A stretch of DNA of 64,000 nucleotides from Rhyacophila brunnea (Eukaryota; Arthropoda; Insecta; Trichoptera; Rhyacophilidae): assembly GCA_022495005.1 (NCBI GenBank), contig JAGYXB010001010.1, positions 372,001 to 436,000 on the forward strand, written 5' to 3'. Below, one piece after another: positions 11,888 to 23,429 of this stretch (the first letter of the stretch is position 1; each line of letters begins with the position of its first letter). Both the position numbers and the translations under genes were made by a program. Below the pieces are notes generated by a model. That model saw only the letters and a list, made by a program, of their open reading frames with translations. It did not search any database and was not told the origin of the DNA.

Positions 11888-12576
11888 AAGCTCGAAAAAA
11901 TCCAGTGAAATCCGGAAAACTTTTGGAAAACTTCCTTTGGGTTGCTTTCGGATTTATCCCGCGCGTTGAGATTTCCTTCGAGCTTGACGCTTGACCGAGC
12001 GTTGATATCTCAGGCTACGACTGCGTAGACCGTAGAGCATTATTCAACTTCGGCAGGATATCGATCCTGTTTCTCGGGTCGGATTGATTCGCATTGAGTC
12101 TCGAAGCTTGTCATTGAGTGCACGTCATCCTTCATCGTCGTCCTTTTGATTTGGAGACGATTCATATGCTATCCCTTCCGCTCTCTGAGTATTCCTTACC
12201 CAGGGCAGCGACTCGGGTGTCACTCCATATCACCCGCGCGACTGAATAATGGAGAGGTATTTCCCCGATTTCAGTCAACTGGTCGCTTACACGACATAGT
12301 GGGCTGCAAAAGGGTGTGACAGCGCTAGCAGCTGGGTTCCGTCCGGAGGGTAACCAGTCCCTTGTTCGGTGATTCGGCGTTGGTGCATACCGGCTCCGCT
12401 GCGCACGACCTTTCTTCAGAGTCTGGTTGTCCGCTACAGTTTAAGACTGGTGCGGATCATCCGGAGTCAGACAGACTCAGTTCAACAGTCTCACGCACTC
12501 GGTTGACCGAAGTTCGTTGACGACGTTCACTTTCACGAAGGGGAGTTGAACTTCCATCAATTCCCCTTCCTTAGAC

Positions 12577-14028
12577 ATGCCCAATGTGCTGAGGTCGCCG
12601 CCGTCGACGCCGTCTGGCGACGATGCCAGGCCCTCAGAGAGATCACGATCGAGCCCGAACCTGACTGAGACTGGGAGAACTTTGCGCGCAGCGATCGTGG
12701 GAACGGAGAAGAAGACCGGAACTTTAGACGTCCAACCCAAGCCACCATCCAAACCCGTCACTATTCCCACCTCAACTAGAACAACAAAACCAGCCAAGTC
12801 TACAACAAAGATCACTACCAGGCAGACAAGGAAGGCGGTGGAGAAGGATCTCACTTCGGCATCTCCTGAGATGGCTGCTAAGAAGACCGCTCACACCCAG
12901 ACGACACAACCGATCCAGGACGTTACCCCGACACAGCATGTTTCCCAGCCTGAATCCGCGTCCTTAAAAACTACCACTGTAGACTCTCTTTCTTTACAGG
13001 TAATAAATTTATCAACTAAAGGCCTGCGCATGGTAGACCCCTTAAAGGGGAATATCACGAAAGAGACCAGAGAAGGATTGATGTCCATATTCACGGACAT
13101 CATCGACCTGGCCGCAGAGTTGACAAAAAAATGCCAGTCACAGGAAACCACGTTCCTGAAGGAGAAAATAGCGCTAATCCAAAAAAGCGCTATGATCAAC
13201 CCTCCCTCAACAGCCGGACCTACCTCATTCAGCTATGCTTCGGTGGCAGCGTCGGGTTCTTCCCATGCTGTAATCGTCAGTGCAGCTGACAAAACCAAAA
13301 CTACCTCCGACATTAAAGCAGCCTTAAGGCAAGATTTGAGGCCCTCTGAACTGAAAGTTGGAGTCAGCGGACTCATAGCCGCCAAGGACAACAAAGTAAT
13401 CATCAAATGCCCGACCTCCAACGACGCCGACAGAATCAGAGCCGCTCTTCCAAGGCTGACCAAAGGAAACTTGGTCGCTAAGGAAGGCAAACGGCTAGCG
13501 CCAACTGTTGTTCTCAAAGGAATCGAAAAAGAAACCAAAGATGATGAGATTGTGGAATATATTCTCCAGCAGAATGACTCTATTTTTGAAGCCGTCGGCC
13601 AGGAGAAAGAAGCCATTAAGCTACAAAGGACTTTCCGGAACAGAAACAGCGACCGCCTAAGAAATGCCGTATTAACCGTCAACAGCGACGTCCGAGAAGC
13701 CATGATCAGCCAGGGAAGGATAAGCATCGGATACCAGCGAGTGCAGGTAGAGGATAGCTGCCCCATCATGCAATGTTACAAGTGCATGGGATTTGGACAT
13801 TCATTAGCCAGGTGCATGGAGAGCAAGGATCGTTGTTTACACTGCGCTGGCGAGCACAAATCCATGTCTTGCACGAAGAAGGAGCAAGAAGAGGAACACC
13901 ACTGCTGGAATTGTATTAAAATGGCCAAAGGTAAGACTGAGGTGTCAAAACACAGAGCCAACGACAAGAATTGTCCTTATCGGATTAAAATGATGATGCG
14001 AACCATGGAAAGAGTCAACTATGGCTAA
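12577..14028 (+). CDS. ORF1 (gag-like RNA-binding protein) of the TRAS-like element
   Basis: An intact 483-codon frame. The first 130 residues are basic and rich in Ser, Thr and Pro, followed by a less ordered middle. The C-terminus carries three CCHC zinc knuckles: CYKCMGFGHSLARC, then CLHCAGEHKSMSC, then a longer HHCWNC...H...C form. Such ORF1 proteins bind the element RNA and direct it to its telomeric target. The stop codon overlaps the ORF2 start by 8 bp (ATGGCTAA), suggesting translational coupling. The ATG at 12577 was chosen because it is the first in the frame and follows a continuous untranslated leader. No stop or frameshift is seen. Confidence 0.9.
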   Translation: MPNVLRSPPSTPSGDDARPSERSRSSPNLTETGRTLRAAIVGTEKKTGTLDVQPKPPSKPVTIPTSTRTTKPAKSTTKITTRQTRKAVEKDLTSASPEMAAKKTAHTQTTQPIQDVTPTQHVSQPESASLKTTTVDSLSLQVINLSTKGLRMVDPLKGNITKETREGLMSIFTDIIDLAAELTKKCQSQETTFLKEKIALIQKSAMINPPSTAGPTSFSYASVAASGSSHAVIVSAADKTKTTSDIKAALRQDLRPSELKVGVSGLIAAKDNKVIIKCPTSNDADRIRAALPRLTKGNLVAKEGKRLAPTVVLKGIEKETKDDEIVEYILQQNDSIFEAVGQEKEAIKLQRTFRNRNSDRLRNAVLTVNSDVREAMISQGRISIGYQRVQVEDSCPIMQCYKCMGFGHSLARCMESKDRCLHCAGEHKSMSCTKKEQEEEHHCWNCIKMAKGKTEVSKHRANDKNCPYRIKMMMRTMERVNYG

Positions 14029-16850
14029 CTCCATCGTTCTTAATACCACCGGGACCCAATTAAATACTACAGGCACCACAAAAGTAATTCAGTGGAATTT
14101 GGGCCGCTGCAAAGCGGCACAAGAAGAAGCACTGGCCAATAAGAGGGGCGCGGATATATTGCTGCTACAGGAACCTTACACTGGCAATACCGGCAGAATC
14201 AATGCTCCCGGGGTCACTGTTTATCAATCAGTGACTTCCAAGGAGCGGGTCTGCAAAGCGGCAATAATTATCTGCAACTCCACGATAAATGGCATAATGC
14301 TGAGCAAATTCAGTGACTCAAATACCACACTTGTAAGAATTACCACAGAAGCTGGACCTCTTGTTATTGGATCTATGTACGTGGAGCCAAACGCCGACAT
14401 TGCCCCAACATTAGGAAAACTCACACTGCTTGGAGATGTTCCAATCCTCATAGGGAGTGACCTTAACGCAAAAAATGTGTGGTAAGGGAGCGCGAAGACC
14501 GATAGAAGGGGCGAAGAAGTCGCAGATTTTCTTTCAGAACTCAATATGAACATTCTCATTGAAGGAAATCGACCCACCTTCGAAACCTATCGTGACAACC
14601 GTCACATCACAAGCGTTATAGACATGACATTCTGCTCTTCAAGTTTTCTGGACACTGTTCACAGGTGGAGAGTAGAATCAAATGATAACCAACTCAGCGA
14701 CCATAATCCTATTTCTTTCGAAATTTCCACAAAGATTTGGAATCCCACAGATCCAAAAACTGCCCTTTATAATACAAAAAAAGCGAACTGGGAAAATTTT
14801 TCGAAAGATATAAAAAACAAACTGACGGATATACACGCTTCTGAAAACTATTTTTCTGAAGTGAGCAACTCGCTTGTGTTGGAAAAGAAAATAAACACAT
14901 TGATGGATATCTTGGGAGAATCGTGCAAATCAAGTATACCAATCAGGAAACCTTTCAAAAGACAGCCCTGTCCTTGGTGGAACGATGAACTCGATAAGCT
15001 CAAGAAAGACGCAATCAAATGTAAGCACAGACTTCAGAATTCAGGAAGACTCCGAAGAGAGACCAAAACGCTTCCGGAATATCTTGAAGCGAAACAAACT
15101 TATAAAGATGTAATTGCGAAAACCAAAATCGAGTCTTGGAAAAATTACTGCGCATCACAGACGAAAGAAACCGCTTGTTCAGCAATTCACAGAGTTCTGG
15201 TAAACCGAAGAAAGACCACTCCACCAGCGACGCTCAAAGATGGTGACGAGTACTAAGCTTCGGCTGAAGAATCCGCTCAGCGCCTATTGGATAAGTTTTT
15301 CCCGGACGACACCATACAAAATGAAACCAACGAACAGATTAACATCAGACGTATGGCGGAAATTCTACCCTACACCCCAAACGACCCGATATTCACTGAA
15401 GAAGAGATCGAGGATATAGTTTCAAACATAAGTCCACATAAGGCACCCGGAGAAGATCACTTCACCGCCGACATTTGCCTTCATTTCTTCAACGTGGATA
15501 GGTCATTAGTATTGGGTATGTACAACGCATGTCTCAGAGTGAGCCACTTTCCAGCTCAATGGAAAATAGCGAGGGTTGTTGTCATTCCCAAGCCGGGAAA
15601 AGACGACCTTCAAGACATCAAGTCCTACAGACCGATCGGCCTCATTTCAGTATTTGGTAAAGTACTGGAAAAGCTGATGATAAATCGGATAAACTGGCAT
15701 TTTCATCGAAAAGGTAAGTTGAGTCAAAAGCAATATGGTTTTACGCCCCAGAAATCAACAGAAGACGCTCTGAACGCTTCAGTCAACGAAATCAGGACTG
15801 CGCTGCAAGACAAGAAGATGGTCATAGCAATCTCGCTCGACATCAGAGGAGCCTTTGATAATGCTTGGTGGCCATTTCTAATGTGCCAGCTGAGAAGCAA
15901 GAAGTGCCCTCGGAACTTGTTTACGCTAGTGAAGAGCTATCATCAACAAAGGAAAGTCATACTGTCACATTTTGATGCCACGCTCCAGAAGGTTACGACC
16001 AAAGGATGCGTTCAGGGATCATCTTGCGGACCGAGCTTTTGGAATTACATCTTAGATGATGTACTTCAAGAGGACTTGGGCCCTGGAGCTGAACTGAGAG
16101 CATTTGCGGATGACCTGCTATTGATTGCTACAGCCAACAATACGACAGAGCTTGAAAATATGACTGACAAGGCGTTGAAATTCATCTCATCATGGGGCTC
16201 TAAAGCCAAACTACACTTTGCAGAAGACAAAACCAACGCGATGTATATTACCAGAAAAAAGGACCGACAGCCAAACATTTACATGAACGGAGTTCAACTT
16301 AAATACGTGGATCACTTTAAAGTTCTCGGTCTCACCATAGATCGCCACCTTAACTGGTCCAAACACGTCGACAACATTTGTAAAAAGGCCGCAAGCATCA
16401 CGAACAAATTGATCAGAGCCGCCAAACCCACATGGGGTGCATCGCCGGGGGTTATGCAGCAAATATATTTAGGTGCTGTCGAGCCTCTGATAACGTACGC
16501 TTCCAGCGTGTGGGCGGACGCGGTAAAGAAAAAAGTCAACCGTAAGAAACTGAACTTCCATTTTCAGCTTCCAAAGACAGCAGCTGGAGGCGCGATGCAG
16601 GAGTCTAGATGAGGACCTATGCGACATCGGATCCGTGATAGTTCACAAGGAACTATCACGAAAGGTAGTATCATACATGATCAAAATAGTGCAGGATATT
16701 GGCAAAATAAACAAAGCCAGGACACAAAATGCCGGACACTCTTCAAGTGAAACGGAAGGCCTGGTGATTTCTGTCAACAGTCCGTCTTCTCCTGAAGAGT
16801 TTTCTGTGGTTTCCTCTTCACAAGAGCAAATGCGGAGAAGTTCCTGTTAA
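14021..16850 (+). pseudogene. ORF2 (endonuclease-reverse transcriptase) of the TRAS-like element, broken
   Basis: Starts with the ATG overlapping the end of ORF1. The apurinic-type endonuclease is recognisable from QWNLGRCKAAQ, LLLQEPYTG, IGSDLNAKNVW and SDHNPI. An in-frame TAA sits at 14483-14485, where the conserved NVWW would be, and another at 15254-15256. The reverse transcriptase follows in the same frame with KAPGEDHF, RPIGLISV, QYGFTPQKST and catalytic FADD (near 16105). Near 16547 the frame passes abruptly into tail-like sequence, suggesting loss of about 200 or more codons of the usual C-terminus. After a frame change near 16570 a final segment (KRQQLEARCRSLDEDL) runs to 16850. Confidence 0.85.
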
Positions 16851-17008
16851 GACCCACAGTAGAATATCCCTCCTGATCCCAACACTATATAGTTAAAAAA
16901 TAAAGGATTATAAATAAAGAAAACTCCAATTGAAGATCTACAAACCTTGTACATAATAAGCAAGGTCAATAATAAATGCAACTCCCATATAAAAAAAAAA
17001 AAAAAAAA

Positions 17009-17058
17009 CCTAACCTAACCTAACCTAACCTAACCTAACCTAACCTAACCTAACCTAA
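17009..17058. repeat. Telomeric repeat tract (CCTAA)10
   Basis: Ten CCTAA units join directly to the poly(A) tail of the TRAS-like element, marking its 3' insertion junction. Confidence 0.95.
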
Positions 17059-19475
17059 TGTCACGAACACGATTAGTGTGCTCCTGAGAGGACACTCCCA
17101 TAAGGAGTGGTACCATCCAATCGCTCGATCTGATCAAAATAGTCAATGTACCACCGGTTATAAAGTAATAAGCTTGCGACCCTCGACGAAGACAAGCCAT
17201 ATATGATGTATGAGGAAGTCCTACAGTTGCCCCAGCAGGACCCACTGCTCCTCAGGGAGAACTGTAGATGAGATAAGTCGGTCATAAGGACCATGAAGAG
17301 TGGTGGTAAGAATGTAAATAACGACGGAGTAATAATAAGGTAGTAATTAAAATCCAATTAATAAGATGCAGTACGAAGATTATGTGTCCTAATTAAGATG
17401 ATAGCAATAGGTATATAATGTTAGTAATAGATATTTTGCCATGTTAAATAAATAATTGATAGGTATATAAATATTCAAATAGCATAATACTGTATTGGAC
17501 TTCGAGTAGATATAATAATGTAATTAAGATAAATGGATCTAATATTGTATAATTGCGATGATTAGGTATTATCAGCGTGTGTAATTGTAAACCGACATTA
17601 GTATATAAATCTGTACCCATAATTAGAGTATAATGTTGACCTAATTCGATCCGCGAAATTAAGCTAGATAATAATTAATCAATATTTTAATTAATTTAAT
17701 TAGACGAGAATCGGTCTAGACCTGGGCTCTGTACTTAGCATCTACATAGCATCTAAACCACTCACGAGGTACTGTATACCTCTGGCTTCTAATTTTCATC
17801 ACTCCCATATTAATACCATACGCGTGATCCACGCATCCAGCGCGAGATTGCCCCGCGGATTTTATCGCGGCTCATGTGTAACATATGAGCGGCCTTGGCG
17901 CTGCGTTCGCCAGTTGTCTCCCTCGCACAACTGGATCAATTCCCTATCCCGACCGCGGCCACAGCCGATTGGCTCATGTGTGGAGCGAAATCCCTGTTAC
18001 GCAATTCATGACAGCCGCGAGATCTCCATACAAACACATTATTAATGATAGCTAGAGCTGCGCGTGTCCGATCAACGTAAAACTTAAAATGACATATGCG
18101 TCTACGGACCGCGGAGATTTTAGTTATTCTATAGTACGCGTAACCATAAAGGTTCGCGAGATATAGAGCTCAGAGACGGGTCAAATTCCATTAATTTTAG
18201 CGCCTTAAATATAAGTTAATTAGATATAACATTTATATGTATACGTAGAGAATAAGACCTAGTATTTTAATAATTTTTATTTTTATCATAAATATACACG
18301 TAGCGCGTGGGCAGCCCGCTTATAGGTCCAAACTTGTGGCTCCCGCCATTCAATCATGAGGAGACTCACATCACGGGGTGTATTCTCAAATGCTAGCGTG
18401 AACGGTAACGAGCAGATTGACGTATCACACTTTTTGATACACTGAGTTTTCGCTTGGTTAATTAAAAACTAAAAGTACAATACAAGCTAAAAAAACGCAT
18501 TCATTGTAGGGAGAGCTATGTGAAATCGCGCTCTCAGCGGGATGTCGCGAAAGAGGTTTTACGCCGGCGGCCCGCGCCTACCAAACACCGTTGATTTCAG
18601 CTCTCTCGCGACTTGCGGATTCACGGGGCAATCAATTAAGTCCGAATCTCATAGTGAAAATGATATGTGGATTTTTGACCCGTAGAACGCTCGCCCGAGG
18701 GGATGAAATCTCCCGATTCGAATAAAAACCCAGGATTTCCGAATTCTGTATCCAGTTTTCTACTGCTTCCAAGACCGAGTCCACGTCGGGCGTCGGTCTG
18801 ATATATCATACAAATTCATATAATTGTGCAAGTCTGCACAGGAGTTTGGGACCACCCAACTCCCCCTTTTCCTCCTGCGGGTAAAATACCTAACGTTGAA
18901 CTCTGTCGTTTCGTCGCGAGTAATCGTTATAAATACCTAACCCCGACTTAGAAAAATTTCGCGAATAATTTTTCGAACATAAATACCTATCTGGTACTTT
19001 AATATTTTCGAGTGAAAAGTATAATTTCGTACAGCGGTTCTTCATCGGAGGCCCCGAATCTTTTTCGACTTTTATCTGCTATTCATCGGGTCGTATGTAC
19101 CTGACTGTCAACTTAAGTTCGATAGTAGTAATCTTTTGATACTTTTGGATAATTGTGGAACTTTTCTTCGAATTAATATTTCTTTGTTGCGAGTGTTAAT
19201 GTACTTTATCATCTGACGGATGACCGTATACCGTGCTTGAACATTTATGTTAATAATATTAACTTTCTGAACATTAATAATTATAATATGATGAACCATT
19301 GTGAACTTTGTGAACTTTTGTGAACTTGAACAATATATGGAACATCTACCGACTATGAGTTTTATTCTGACTTCCAACCATATGAAGACCTTGGCCTGTG
19401 ACTCCTCTTGGCATTGACAACCTTCAGTTCCATACCCTTGGAACTAGCCGCGGCAGTGGAGGGCCCCGTCACCTA
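17059..19475. other. Non-coding block between telomeric tracts, unidentified
   Basis: About 2.4 kb with no convincing coding frame and no poly(A) or poly(T) at either junction. The part at 17.8-18.8 kb is richer in G+C and CG dinucleotides than its flanks. It could be a fragment of a telomeric retrotransposon UTR or subtelomeric DNA captured between repeats. I could not match it to anything else in the window. Confidence 0.5.
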
Positions 19476-19546
19476 CCTAACCTAACCTAACCTAACCTAA
19501 CCTAACCTAACCTAACCTAACCTAACCTAACCTAACCTAACCTAAC
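19476..19546. repeat. Telomeric repeat tract (CCTAA)14
   Basis: About fourteen CCTAA units, the longest tract in the window, decaying to CTTACCC at its right edge. It marks the right limit of the telomeric mosaic. Confidence 0.95.
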
Positions 19547-21049
19547 TTACCCTTTCGCGTTACGGTATTGTTTTAAAAAAAAAATCTCTAGGTATCCTTT
19601 AGATACGTACCTCTTATATTTTGTTTTGTTTTTGAATTACGACTATAAACATTAATCCTGCGTGACCAACCCTTATCTCAATCATCTAGTATTTTTTACA
19701 TTTTTAGTAAATAAATAAAATTACAGAGCATTTTATTTGACCGAGCGGCAAAAGACGGACATTTGGCTTAGCGGACTATAAAAAACATGAATGTGGTATC
19801 CATAGCTCTCCTATTTTACCCTAAAGAGGTCTTCCATACGCGTAGAAACGTGGAGGTATCATAATTATTTAATAATAATATGCATTTATTTATCGATTTA
19901 GATTATATTTTTTACAAATTTATTGTGATAGCGTATTTGTTTCGTCATTCTATTGCCAAGCGAGAAGTACATAACCTCAAATTTGCAATTCGCACGGCTA
20001 ACTTCTAGAATTATTTTTAACATAAAAAAGCGGCTTTGGCAGCTGTGTATAGTTATAATATATTGTGAATATAGTATACTATCATAAATATATTTTATTT
20101 TTACTCAAAATAATTGGAATCGGAAAAGTTTTCAAAATATCCGGGAAGAAATGGTGTTTTTTTGTTGGTTGTGACATCAATTGAATGGTAAAGTACGAAA
20201 TTACTATCAATATCGCAATCATGTGGTTGTATTGTATTATATTTGACTGTAGAAATAACATCATCATCATCAGCCGGGGTCTTTCTACTGCTGGATGAAG
20301 GCCTCCCCCATCATACTCCATTTTTCTCGGTCATTTCGTGATAATATGGTAATGTTGTAGGTCGGTAGGTACTGTTAAGATAATATGTTTTATTTTTGTT
20401 TCAGTTCATGAGTAAATCTAAGGAAAAGAGCTGTCGATGTGCTTATTGTAATACGGCTAGAGAGCCAAAACGCATAATTATTTTATTTTTGTAAGCAATG
20501 TAACGTACCGCTTCGCATACTATGTTTTGAAAAGTATTACGTAAATGTGTGTAAAAAAAATAAAAATTGAATTGTAACTTTTCTTATGAATAAATAAATA
20601 ATATGCACAACCATTATTTATTTGTTTTATTTGAAAAAAATATATCAATAAATCAAAAAAAAATACCTGAATGGGCACTGGTTGATAAAAAACCATCATA
20701 AATTATTATAGTTTTTCCAAATTTCTGATAGATATTTTTTATTTTTATATTGAAATTGTTTTAAGTTAATTATTAAATACCTGATGCAAAATGATAGAGA
20801 TCGGTTTGAAATGAAGAAAAAATGCTTTGCCCTATAAAGGGCTAAATCGAAAATTGTCCGATGAAAACAGAGTGTTTCAAGACAAATGGGAAGAAGAATA
20901 TTTCGTTGTTGCAAATAAACATGGTTCGAGCACATGCTTGATCTGTCGTGAGAGTTTTATATTAAAAAATATAACATTCTTTGTCATTATACCAAGAAGG
21001 GGTGACAAACGGTCGAGTTCTCGCCTCAATGAGGTATGCTGATGCCAAT
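19547..21049. other. No gene recognised; AT-rich spacer
   Basis: Apart from the short repeat tail at about 20262-20330, I see no coding frame with family resemblance and no structured repeat. Confidence 0.45.
20262..20330. repeat. Insect retroposon tail with CATCATCAT and CTGCTGGATGAAGGCCTCCCCC
   Basis: A trinucleotide run followed by a segment like CTACTGCTGGATGAAGGCC and CTCCCCCATCATACTCC. This combination recurs in many lepidopteran and other insect genomes as the 3' tail of RTE/CR1-like elements and related SINEs. The assignment rests on familiarity with this motif; the body of the element is not recognised here. Confidence 0.6.
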
Positions 21050-21398
21050 AAGCCTACTTCTATAAAATGTTCACGAACCGACAAATCCTATCTCTGGCCT
21101 CCCCGCGGCGTCACACAGGCATTGAAGTTAAATTCCCTCCACCAAAACCCGCCCCGTACCACCCTCGGTCTTAATCAAGAGTATCACGGGACCCATCAAT
21201 TGGTGATGTGAAGCATCTAAAAATTGGCCTGGGAGTGTCCTGGGAGAAGATGCCCAAGACTTAGGTTGCTACGCTCAAAGTGAGCTCTGACTGAGTTTAC
21301 TGAGTTTACTCTAATGCAAAGTGCCAGGGAGAGAAAAATCACATGGAATTTACTTTAAAGAAAAAGAAGCTACTATTTTAATATAACAAAGAACGAAG

Positions 21399-22366
21399 CT
21401 AATCATACAGGCAGCAAAATTTATGTGAAGAGATCTTCACGCCCGTAGTAAGACGCCGCAAATTTTTGAATGCAAGATAGTTGGCCTTAGTAGCAACCAG
21501 GTCGGACGGGCCGATGGGTCCAACAGCTGGTTGGACCGACCTGAGCATTTCCTCCCGTTCGGAGCACATACTCAGACACTCCCATAGGATGTGATTGGCA
21601 TCCTGTACCCCCCATCCGCATGGACATGTCGGATGGCTTACAAGTCCAAGCTCAAAGAGCCTGCCAGCGAAACCACCATGACCAGTCACAAATTGACTGG
21701 TGTAATGGTCTGGAGTCAAATACTTGGTTATCTCCATTCGCCACTGAATGTCTGGAAAAAAGCTGTATGTGTGCCGGCCCTTGGTGGATTCGTCCCATTT
21801 TCGCTGCCAGGTCTTAATGGCCGCATCTAGCGACATGAGTCTAATTTTGCGCTTCAGTAGTGCTAATCCCTCGCCGGCTCGTCGAGGGGGGGGGGACGAG
21901 ATGAAAATCACCAACGTCGGCCTCCTGACCTTTGAGGAGCAACACTGAAGCGCCGCTGACCTGAATGTGCAGGTCAAGTGGGAGAATACCGGCCAGGACC
22001 GGGAGCGCGTCGGTTGATGTCGTACGGTAGGCCTTGGTAATGGACAGGAGCGCGCTGCGCTGTCCTCTTAAAAAAGAGATTCTAAGTTTGACACTCTTGG
22101 GAATGCGCGGGCACCAGGCACTGGCGCCATAAGCCGCTATTCCCATAAAAATGGCGCCGTAGGCGATCTTGAGCGCCCTTACTTTTAAGCCCCATCCTTC
22201 ACCAGCCATGCGGCCGATTCTCTGGAAGGCCACCCCAGCCTTGTGGACTTGGGTTTCGGCATGGTGTAGGAAATTTAAAATTGTGTCCATTTTGACGCCT
22301 AGATAGGTGACGATCTTCGACACTTTCACTCTCGTGTCACCGAATTGGACTGTGGGTAGTCTCGAA
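21399..22366 (-). pseudogene. ORF2 C-terminal part (thumb and zinc region) of the R1-like element
   Basis: Begins at the deletion junction with PTVQFGDTRVKVSKIV and TYLGVKMD, the segment that normally follows the FADD palm, so the entire catalytic palm is absent. It continues with AYGASAWCPRIPKS and AYRTTSTDALPVLAGILPL. A frame change lies near 21.88 kb, beside a nine-base G run. The last part has WQRKWDESTKGRHTY, then CPCGWGVQDANHILWEC, the CCHC motif typical of R1-clade C-termini. The final stop is at 21399. Confidence 0.85.
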
Positions 22367-23429
22367 CAACTAAGTCGTCTCGGTCATTTGGCCATGGTTG
22401 CAAGGGGATCGATGGAGGCAGGTGGTTGCTTGCGCAGGCGTGCACGTTGATGGCCTTGCGTGCTTTTCTGAAAAGGTCACGCAGGCGAGAAACATGCTGC
22501 ATCCACCACGGCGACTGGCTTGGTGGCTTGGGCTTGCAGCGTCCGAGTGAAGCTTCGGCTGATCCGGTGATGTCTTCAGTCAGTCGTGAGGCGGCCGAGT
22601 GTAGGTTCGGAAATCGGGTTCTAGATGTCCTGTCAAGCTTTTTGGAAAGCACCTCTTCAAACTTTTCCCAATTCCCGTCGCGCGTTCTAAATCGCGTGGG
22701 CGGGGGTGGGGATACGTCAGAGACGCCATCGTGCGAGGAGTCAGAGGCCAGCTCAAAAGTGATCAACCGGTGATCACTCATGGAAGCGCTCTCATGGACT
22801 CTCCAGCTGCTGATTCGTCTCGCGACGGACTCAGTGGCCAGGGTGATGTCGATGTGGGTGCTTCCGGAGTTTGCGTGCGACACAAAAGTCGGCATGCTGT
22901 TGGGGTCGTTGAGGACGACCAGGTTGTGCTGGTGAACCAACTCCTCGATGACGTCCGCGTCGCACAGGGGGATATCCACGGGCGCCCAAAGGGGGGATTG
23001 CGAGTTTGCATCCGCACAGATGATGACATCCCTGCCACCAACTGCGCGTAGGATGCCGTCGAGCACTGATGCCACGTGTTCCTTTGTGCTCTTAAAGCTG
23101 AAGTAGGCGGAGATAACCACCACGCTGCCTCCTCCGGGAAAGCTTATATCTGCACACGCGACAAGCTCAGTTGTCAGGTGTGAGAGCGACAGCACGCCAA
23201 GGCGAGGGTCAAGAGCGAAGACGCAAGCCTTTGGCTCTACACATCTGGCGCTGACGACAAGGCCCGCGCACCCGAGTCCCTTTTCAGTGACCTTGGGGCC
23301 CTTTTCAGAGCCCCAGTGGTACGGTTCCTGCACCAGCGCCAGAGACAAGCCTGTGGCCCGCATAGTCTCAATTAGCTCCGCCGAGCCGGCGTCGCTCAAG
23401 TTGACGTTCAACTGAGCGAAGGTAATCAT
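22366..23429 (-). pseudogene. ORF2 endonuclease half of the R1-like element
   Basis: Starts with the ATG of the ATGA overlap. The apurinic-type endonuclease is well preserved: FAQLNVNLSDAG at the start, LVQEPYHWG with the catalytic Glu, then ICADANSQSPLW and SMSDHRLITFEL. About 100 further residues of linker follow (SPWWMQHVSRLRDLFRKARK). The frame then crosses the deletion junction and stops at 22326 after a short out-of-frame tail. The domain nicks target DNA to prime reverse transcription; without its polymerase it cannot support retrotransposition. Confidence 0.85.

Larger units (their letters stand above)
11888..17008 (+). mobile_element. TRAS-like R1-clade retrotransposon in telomeric repeats, near full length
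   Basis: The element runs from a 5' UTR of about 690 bp through ORF1 and ORF2 to a poly(A) tail (16991-17008). It is flanked on both sides by CCTAA tracts in sense orientation. This insertion polarity, together with a three-knuckle ORF1 and an endonuclease-reverse transcriptase ORF2, fits the TRAS branch of the R1 clade. AATAAA signals occur at about 16900 and 16913. ORF2 has two in-frame stops, a frame change and an apparent internal deletion near 16.55 kb, so this copy is defective. Confidence 0.85.

Noticed and set aside
12477..13967. Minus-strand frames opposite the TRAS-like ORF1
   Set aside because: Shadows of a convincing plus-strand frame with three zinc knuckles.
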